Positions 33,249 to 38,687 of a stretch of 38,687 nt of DNA are shown here, piece by piece; within the stretch, counting starts at the first letter, position 1, and each line of letters begins with the position of its first letter. The notes under the pieces are model-generated. The model ran no database searches. It was not told the origin of the DNA and worked only from the letters and a program-made list of their open reading frames with translations. The DNA comes from Kiloniellaceae bacterium (lineage in GTDB: Bacteria; Pseudomonadota; Alphaproteobacteria; Kiloniellales; Kiloniellaceae), in NCBI GenBank assembly GCA_009377535.1, contig WHTV01000031.1, positions 1 through 38,687 of the forward strand, given 5' to 3'. Made by a program: the position numbers and the translations under genes.

Positions 33249-33269
33249 GCAGGGGGCGGGGCCCCCTGC
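33249..33269. terminator. Hairpin between convergent xylB and TPR genes
   Basis: GCAGGGGGC-GGG-GCCCCCTGC is a perfect 9-bp stem about 100 bp after the dehydrogenase stop. It is followed by a T-containing but not T-rich stretch. It is a plausible 3'-end hairpin for the rightward operon. Confidence 0.55.
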
Positions 33270-33298
33270 TTCAGCCTGTCTCGCTGCCCGCTCCATCG

Positions 33299-33319
33299 TC
33301 GCCCGCCTCTGGCGGGCGA
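33299..33319. terminator. Hairpin just after the TPR gene
   Basis: TCGCCCGCC-TCT-GGCGGGCGA is a perfect 9-bp stem 14 bp beyond the stop of the leftward TPR gene. It has no T run on either strand. It may end or protect that mRNA. Confidence 0.55.
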
Positions 33320-33333
33320 TCGGGCGGGTAGCG

Positions 33334-33882
33334 TCAATTTATCGGGGCTTGCCCGTTGTCGGGCAGTCTGGCCTCCAGTTTCTTGTAGTCGTCGATCCGA
33401 GCCTTCAGGTGGCGGAATTCCCGACAGCGGAAGAAGCACAGGCGGTCGATTTCGGCGAGCTGCTCCTCCGCCTTCCCGATCTCGCCCCGTATCAGGTAGA
33501 GCTCGCCCAGTTCCGCCCGCGTACTGCGGCGACGGGGATCGAGGAAGAGCGCGCGCTGGTAGTGGGCCAGGGCCTCCGCATTGCGCCCGATCTTGCTGTA
33601 GGTGTAGCCGAGGTAATTGAACACGCTGGCGTTGGTGGGCTCGCGCGCGGCCAGGTTCTCCAGCAGCGCGGCCGCGGCCTCGTAGTCCTCTGCGCGCAGC
33701 CGCTCGACGGCCGCGACGTAGTCCTTGTCAGCGGCAATCCCACCGGCGATGTCGGCCGTGGTCGCAGCCTGCGCCAGGGCTGCGGACGCGCCGACCAGCG
33801 CCAGAAATGCCGGCACGACGGCCAGCAAGGCGAGGCGCCAAGGGCTCCGGATACCGTTCCTGACTGACGTTTCGAAGTGCAT
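33334..33882 (-). CDS. Secreted or anchored TPR-repeat protein
   Basis: This 182-residue protein has an N-terminal signal or anchor (about residues 14-38, ending ALAQA) and two to three TPR units (about 55-145). NASVFNYLGYTYSKIGRNAEALAHY and the next unit with LDPRRRSTRAELGELYLIRGE are clear. TPRs bind other proteins. ATG 33882 has GGAGAGGG upstream. It is divergent from soeA, so a link to the sulfite enzyme is possible but unproven. Two cysteines (LCFFRC) lie in the C-terminal part. Confidence 0.85.
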   Translation of the reverse strand: MHFETSVRNGIRSPWRLALLAVVPAFLALVGASAALAQAATTADIAGGIAADKDYVAAVERLRAEDYEAAAALLENLAAREPTNASVFNYLGYTYSKIGRNAEALAHYQRALFLDPRRRSTRAELGELYLIRGEIGKAEEQLAEIDRLCFFRCREFRHLKARIDDYKKLEARLPDNGQAPIN

Positions 33883-34244
33883 TTCCCTCTCCGGCGTGTT
33901 CGATCGCGGCAGGTCAGACGTATCTACGTTGGGGAGGGACCGGGCGGTTTCACCGCCGCTACGTTTTTTTTGGGGCCGGCGGCGGGGGCCGGAGAGGCCA
34001 GGATTGCGTCCAACTGTCAACATTCGATGGGGCCAGGGACGCAAACCCCCGGAAATCCTGTTATCTTTGCTTCCACAATGCGTTAGAAGCGACGCTCGGG
34101 TCTTTCGCAGAGCTTTCACATGCAGCGCCGGCCGCCGAACGCGGTCGGCGAGGCGGCCGTCGTCGCTGACAGCCGCGAAAGTCGGACGGAGCGCAACGAG
34201 AACGCCGCAACGGCGCGTCTGACAGGGCGGGACAGGGAGGATCG
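33883..34244 (+). other. Divergent upstream region of soeA and the TPR gene
   Basis: This 362-bp region has no supported gene. It holds a terminator-like element (33943-33971) and a G-rich stretch after it. A promoter for soeABC should lie in the right half, but I cannot place it. The soeA ribosome site (GGGAGG) is at its end. Confidence 0.6.
33943..33971 (+). terminator. Orphan terminator-like element with T8
   Basis: GGCGGT-TTC-ACCGCC is a 6-bp stem followed, after 6 nt, by eight T. It reads rightward inside a region between divergent genes, where no gene needs ending. It could end a short RNA started upstream or be an attenuator. The 6-nt gap before the T run weakens the call. Confidence 0.35.
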
Positions 34245-37200
34245 ATGGTCAGCAGCCCACTGGATACCCCACGAGAGGACGTCAATACCTGCCCGGAGGT
34301 CGCCGACGAGATCAAGACCACAACCTGCTACATGTGCGCCTGCCGCTGCGGCATCAACGTCTACCTGAAGAACGGCAAGATCCGCTATCTGGAAGGCAAT
34401 CCCGACCATCCGGTGAACAAGGGCGTGCTCTGCGCCAAGGGCTCGGCGGGGATCATGCAGCACTACTCGCCGGCCCGCCTGTCCAAGCCCTTGCTGCGGG
34501 TAGGAGAGCGGGGCAGCGGCGAGTTCAAGGAAATCGAGTGGGAAGAGGCGCTGGCGCTGGCCGTCGACTGGCTGGGCGCCACGCGCCGTCGCGACCCCAG
34601 GGGTCTCGCCTTCTTCACCGGCCGCGACCAGAGCCAGTCACTGACCGGATGGTGGGCAGCGCAGTTCGGGACGCCGAATTTTGCCGCTCACGGCGGCTTC
34701 TGCTCGGTCAACATGGCGGCGGCCGGGCTCTACAGCATCGGCGGTTCGTTCTGGGAGTTCGGCGAGGCGGACTGGGACCATACCCGCTATTTCATGCTCT
34801 TCGGCGTTGCCGAGGATCACGACTCCAACCCCCTCAAGGCCGGCCTCGGGCGGATGAAGACCCGCGGCCAGGCCAAGTTCGTCTCGGTGAATCCGGTGAA
34901 GACCGGCTACTCGGCAATCGCCGATGAGTGGATCGGCCTGCGCCCCGGCACCGACGGTCTCTTCGTGCTGGCCCTGGTGCACGAGCTCCTGAAGGCCGAG
35001 AAGATCGATTGGGACTATCTCGGCCGCTACACCAACGCGGCCTGGCTGGTGATCGACGATCAGGGCGGTCCGGAGGACGGCCTTTTCGCGCGCGATGCCG
35101 AGGGGCGGGCGCTTTGCTGGGACGCGGCGCGCCAGGCCGCCGTGCCGGCAAGCGACGTGACGGCCAAAGCTGCGGTGGTCGGGCGATACCGCCTGGCGGA
35201 CGGCCGCGAGGCGGTGCCGTCGTTCGAATTGCTGGCAAGGCGCTATCTCGACCCGAGCTATGCGCCGGAAGCGGTTGCCGCGCGCGTCGGCATCTCCGCC
35301 GCGACCATCCGGCGTATTGCCGCCGAATTAGCCGAGGCTGCCTTCGAAAAGGAGGTCGTGCTCGACGTTCCCTGGACCGACTGGGCCGGGCGGCGCCACG
35401 AGAAAATGATCGGGCGGCCGGTGTCGATGCATGCCATGCGCGGCATCTCCGCCCATTCCAACGGCTTCCACACCTGCCGCGCCATTCACCTGCTGCAGAT
35501 GCTGCTGGGCTCGATCGACAGCCCCGGAGGCTTCGGCTACAAGGCGCCCTTTCCTAAGGCCATCCCGCCGGGGCCGAAGCCGGCCGGCCAGTCGGTGGCG
35601 CCGGACCGTCCGCTGGGGGGCATGCCGCTCGGCTACCCGCTGGGGCCGGAGGACCTGCTGGTCGACGCCGAAGGGCGGCCGACGCGCCTCGACAAGGCCT
35701 ACAGCTGGGAGCATCCGCTGGCCGCGCACGGCCTCATGCACATGGTGATCCACAACGCCTGGGCCGGCGATCCCTACCCGATCGACGTCCTCATGCTGTA
35801 CATGTCGAACATGGGGTGGAACTCGGCCATGAACGTGCAGGGGACGCTGCGCTATCTGACCGACAAGGATCCCGAGAGCGGCGACTACAAGATCCCGCAC
35901 GTCATCTACTCCGACGCCTACTACTCGGAGATGGTGCCCTACGCGGACCTCGTGCTGCCGGACACCACCTACCTGGAGCGCTGGGACTGCATCTCGCTGC
36001 TCGATCGGCCGATCAGCAGTGCGCACGGGCCAGGCGATGCCATCCGCCAACCGGTCTGTGCGCCCGACCGCGACGTCAGGCCGTTCCAGGACGTGCTGAT
36101 CGACCTCGGCGCCCGCCTGCGGCTGCCGGGCTTCGCACACGAAAGCGGCGCGCCGGTCTATCCCGGCGGCTACCCCAACTACATCGTGAACCACGAGCGC
36201 GTGCCCGGCATCGGGCCGCTCGCAGGCTGGCGCAACCCGGACGGCAGCGGGCAGGGCACCGGCGCGTCGAACCCGGACCAGCTCCAGCGCTACATCGACA
36301 ACGGCTGCTTCTGGACCTACCGGCTGGCGCCCGACCAGCTCTACTTCAAGCACTCGAACAAGGGCTATCTGGCCTACGCCAAGTCGATGGGCTGGCTGGC
36401 GAGCGAGGAGCCTATCACCCTGCAGCTCTACAGCGAGATCCTGCAGAAGTTCCGCCTGGCGGCGCGCGGCCACGGCGCGGTGCAGCCGCCGGACAGCGAG
36501 CGCCGGCGCATCGAGACCTACTTCGATCCCCTGCCGATCTGGTACCCCCCCTTCGAGGAAGCCGCTCTCGAAACCAGCGAGTTCGACCTCCACGCGATCA
36601 CCCAGCGGCCGATGCACATGTATCACTCCTGGGGCTCGCAGAACGCCTGGCTGCGCCAGATCACCGCGCGCAATCGCCTCTTCGTCCATCCGGAGACAGC
36701 CGCGCGCCACGGTATCGCCGATGACGACTGGGTCTGGGTCATCAGTCACCACGGCCGGGTGAAGGGGCAGGTGCGCCTGATGCAGGGGGTCAACCCGCAG
36801 ACGGTGTGGACCTGGAACGCCATCGGCAAGCGACGCGGCGCCTGGGGCCTCGACGACGACGCCCCGGAGAGCAACAGCGGCTTCCTGCTGAACCACATCA
36901 TCTCCGAGCTGCTGCCACAGCGCGAAGGCGGCCATCGCTATTCCAATTCGGATCCGGTTACCGGCCAGGCGGCATGGTACGACCTGCGCGTCCGGCTCGA
37001 GCGCTGCCTGGCGGAAGACTGTGGCGAGACCGATCCCTTGATGCCCGCCGTCAAGGCGCCGCCTCGGCGCGGCTACGACGACGGCGAGCGCCTGCGCTAC
37101 GGTGCCGATCTGAAATGCGCCAAGCCCGCCGTCGCGGGCGCCGGCGTGCCGGCGCAGGAATGGATCGGCAACCGCCACGAGATCTCGCTCAGCGTCGCCG

Positions 37201-37274
37201 GCGTGGCCGACGGCAGGGGCAACGTGAAGAAGCCGCCGGCCGGACACAAACCCCGCGGAGGCGAAAAGGCATGA
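34245..37274 (+). CDS. soeA: Sulfite dehydrogenase (quinone) molybdopterin subunit
   Basis: This 1009-residue enzyme of the DMSO-reductase superfamily has a 4Fe-4S site C28-x2-C31-x3-C35 ... C63 (TCYMCACRCG, GVLCAKG). The probable molybdenum ligand is C153 in HGGFCSVN. There is no Tat signal, so the enzyme stays in the cytoplasm, as SoeA does, unlike Phs/Psr sulfur enzymes. The gene order (SoeA, four-cluster ferredoxin, NrfD/DmsC-type anchor) and the block IRYLEGNPDHPVNKGVLCAK match SoeABC, which oxidises sulfite to sulfate and feeds electrons to quinone. Other cytoplasmic molybdenum oxidoreductases are possible but less likely. The stop overlaps soeB (ATGA). Confidence 0.85.
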   Translation: MVSSPLDTPREDVNTCPEVADEIKTTTCYMCACRCGINVYLKNGKIRYLEGNPDHPVNKGVLCAKGSAGIMQHYSPARLSKPLLRVGERGSGEFKEIEWEEALALAVDWLGATRRRDPRGLAFFTGRDQSQSLTGWWAAQFGTPNFAAHGGFCSVNMAAAGLYSIGGSFWEFGEADWDHTRYFMLFGVAEDHDSNPLKAGLGRMKTRGQAKFVSVNPVKTGYSAIADEWIGLRPGTDGLFVLALVHELLKAEKIDWDYLGRYTNAAWLVIDDQGGPEDGLFARDAEGRALCWDAARQAAVPASDVTAKAAVVGRYRLADGREAVPSFELLARRYLDPSYAPEAVAARVGISAATIRRIAAELAEAAFEKEVVLDVPWTDWAGRRHEKMIGRPVSMHAMRGISAHSNGFHTCRAIHLLQMLLGSIDSPGGFGYKAPFPKAIPPGPKPAGQSVAPDRPLGGMPLGYPLGPEDLLVDAEGRPTRLDKAYSWEHPLAAHGLMHMVIHNAWAGDPYPIDVLMLYMSNMGWNSAMNVQGTLRYLTDKDPESGDYKIPHVIYSDAYYSEMVPYADLVLPDTTYLERWDCISLLDRPISSAHGPGDAIRQPVCAPDRDVRPFQDVLIDLGARLRLPGFAHESGAPVYPGGYPNYIVNHERVPGIGPLAGWRNPDGSGQGTGASNPDQLQRYIDNGCFWTYRLAPDQLYFKHSNKGYLAYAKSMGWLASEEPITLQLYSEILQKFRLAARGHGAVQPPDSERRRIETYFDPLPIWYPPFEEAALETSEFDLHAITQRPMHMYHSWGSQNAWLRQITARNRLFVHPETAARHGIADDDWVWVISHHGRVKGQVRLMQGVNPQTVWTWNAIGKRRGAWGLDDDAPESNSGFLLNHIISELLPQREGGHRYSNSDPVTGQAAWYDLRVRLERCLAEDCGETDPLMPAVKAPPRRGYDDGERLRYGADLKCAKPAVAGAGVPAQEWIGNRHEISLSVAGVADGRGNVKKPPAGHKPRGGEKA

Positions 37275-38023
37275 CCAGCCTGCCGCGCAACCCCGGGCCG
37301 GTGAAGCTCGGCCTGGTGATCGATCTCGACATCTGTGTCGGCTGCCATGCCTGCGCGGTGAACTGCAAGGAGTGGAACGCCTCCGGCCATTCTGGGCCGC
37401 TGACCGACAGCGATCCCTACGGCGCCGATCCCTCCGGTGTCTGGTTCAACCGCATCCACAGCTTCGAGGTGGTTAAGGACGACGGCGACAGCCGCACGGT
37501 GCACTTCCCCAAGTCCTGCCTGCACTGCGAGGACGCGCCCTGCGTCACCGTCTGCCCGACCGGTGCCTCCTACAAGCGCGCGGAGGACGGCATCGTCCTG
37601 GTCAATGCCGACACCTGCATCGGCTGCAAGCTGTGTTCCTGGGCCTGCCCCTACGGCGCGCGCGAGTACGATGCGGACGTCGGGGTGATGAAGAAGTGCA
37701 CGCTCTGCATCGACAAGATCTACAACGAGAACCTGGAGCCGCGCAGCCGCGTGCCGGCCTGTGTCTCAACCTGTCCAGCGGGCGCGCGCCACTTCGGCGA
37801 TCTCGGCGATTCGCAATCGGAGGTCTCGCAGCTGGTGGCCGCCCGCGGGGGCTACGAGTTGATGCCCGAACAGGGCTGCCGGCCCGTCAACCGCTACCTG
37901 CCTCCGCGTCCCAAGCAGATGCCGGAGCGCGATGCGGCCTTGCCGGCAGCCGGTGGCGAGGCGGCGGCCGTGGACCCTGCCGGCCTGCTGGCGCGCTGGG
38001 TCGATCGGATGCTGAGCCACTAG
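37271..38023 (+). CDS. soeB: Sulfite dehydrogenase iron-sulfur subunit
   Basis: This 250-residue ferredoxin-like protein has four cysteine groups for four 4Fe-4S clusters: CVGCHACAVNC, CLHCEDAPCVTVCP, CIGCKLCSWACP, and CTLC with CVSTCP. It passes electrons from SoeA to the membrane subunit. The tail after about residue 215 is rich in alanine and proline. GGAGG lies upstream within soeA. There is no signal peptide, which agrees with a cytoplasmic complex. Confidence 0.88.
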   Translation: MTSLPRNPGPVKLGLVIDLDICVGCHACAVNCKEWNASGHSGPLTDSDPYGADPSGVWFNRIHSFEVVKDDGDSRTVHFPKSCLHCEDAPCVTVCPTGASYKRAEDGIVLVNADTCIGCKLCSWACPYGAREYDADVGVMKKCTLCIDKIYNENLEPRSRVPACVSTCPAGARHFGDLGDSQSEVSQLVAARGGYELMPEQGCRPVNRYLPPRPKQMPERDAALPAAGGEAAAVDPAGLLARWVDRMLSH

Positions 38024-38035
38024 GGGAAGAGTTCC

Positions 38036-38687
38036 GTGCATCCGGCAAAATCGGTCATCCTCTTCACCACCGCCTCGGGCGCCGGCTACGGCCTGCTTGC
38101 CTGGCTTGGCGTGCTGGCCGCCCTCGGCGGCCTGCCGGCCGACCGCTGGCTCGGCTTGACCGGCTTCGGCCTCGGCCTCGGCCTCGTGGTGCTCGGCCTG
38201 CTGGCGTCGACCCTCCACCTCGGCCGTCCGGAGCGGGCCTGGCGGGCCTTCAGCCAGTGGCGCTCTTCGTGGCTGTCGCGCGAAGGCGTGGCAGCCGTGC
38301 TCACCTTTCTGCCGGTCGGTCTTTTCGGACTGATCTGGATCGTTGCACAGACCAACAGCGGCCTTGTCGGGGCCCTCGGCCTGCTGGCCAGCCTCAGCTG
38401 CGCGGTGACGGTGGTCTGCACGGCCATGATCTATGCCTCGCTGAAGACCATCCGGGCCTGGTCATCTGCCTGGACGCTGCCGGCTTATCTCATCCTCTCG
38501 GCGCTCTCCGGTGCCGTCCTGATGAACCTGCTGCTGCAACTCTGGGCCCTGCCTCTGGCGGCGCCCTACGCCTGGGTGGTGCTGCTGCTCTTTGTCGCGG
38601 CGGTGGCCGTGAAGCTGCTTTATTGGCGCGAGATCGACCGGGGGACCGGGATAAGCAGCGCCGAGTCGGCGACCGGGCTGGGCGGCC
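38036..38687 (+). CDS. soeC: Sulfite dehydrogenase membrane anchor, cut by window end
   Basis: A frame from GTG 38036 (GGGGAAGAG upstream) stays open to the end of the window, 217 codons. It starts with the DmsC-type block HPAKSVILFTTASGAGYGLL and has STLHLGRPERAWRAFSQWRSSWLSREG, typical of DmsC/SoeC anchors. About six membrane segments are visible. It holds the quinone site in the membrane. The missing part should be some 80-110 residues. Confidence 0.88.
   Translation, partial: MHPAKSVILFTTASGAGYGLLAWLGVLAALGGLPADRWLGLTGFGLGLGLVVLGLLASTLHLGRPERAWRAFSQWRSSWLSREGVAAVLTFLPVGLFGLIWIVAQTNSGLVGALGLLASLSCAVTVVCTAMIYASLKTIRAWSSAWTLPAYLILSALSGAVLMNLLLQLWALPLAAPYAWVVLLLFVAAVAVKLLYWREIDRGTGISSAESATGLGG

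Overview
The window is GC-rich, densely coded DNA whose gene content points to an alphaproteobacterium, probably a marine or saline Rhodospirillales-type organism. The main clues are a TakP-type TRAP operon, a SoeABC sulfite dehydrogenase, DUF1194 and DUF547 proteins, a PlcP/Agt lipid-remodelling pair, and Caulobacter-type D-xylose dehydrogenase with XylFHG. No rRNA, tRNA, CRISPR array, insertion sequence or phage gene was seen. Family names come from motifs and remembered family features, not from database searches.

Left part (91-5338): a compact plus-strand locus with two tandem, membrane-anchored arylsulfotransferase-like beta-propellers, a small signal-peptide/TM protein, a three-TM protein with an Oxa1/YidC-like layout, and a PAPS-type sulfotransferase. 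The locus carries the scar of an internal duplication: the second unit has lost its small gene, and a dead 5' fragment of the three-TM gene lies between the two propellers. Next come a dimethylglycine/sarcosine dehydrogenase (5469-7880) and a 570-bp gap with dyad repeats.

Middle part (8454-19759): a TRAP uptake operon (dctP-dctQ-dctM-amidase-56-aa membrane protein-D-2-hydroxyacid dehydrogenase), a convergent galD-type tautomerase, a DUF547 and a DUF1194 secreted protein, a small winged-helix-like protein, and a leftward operon DUF1045 - PhnZ-like HD oxygenase - PhnN for phosphonate use. This operon diverges from plcP-agt (20141-21949), which replaces phospholipids with glycolipids during phosphate starvation. 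A good PhoB box (20006-20023) lies in the shared upstream region, so the two operons look like one phosphate-starvation locus.

Right part (22042-38687): an SMP-30 lactonase; a leftward sugar ABC operon (binding protein, double ATPase, two permeases, in the order of ytfQ-ytfR-ytfT-yjfF); a secreted pentapeptide-repeat protein; a rightward xylF-xylH-xylG-xylose dehydrogenase operon; a TPR protein; and soeA-soeB-soeC (soeC cut by the window end). Both sugar operons have LacI-family-like operators. All three binding-protein operons have a strong hairpin directly after the binding-protein gene. Sulfur appears at both ends: sulfuryl transfer on the left and sulfite oxidation on the right.
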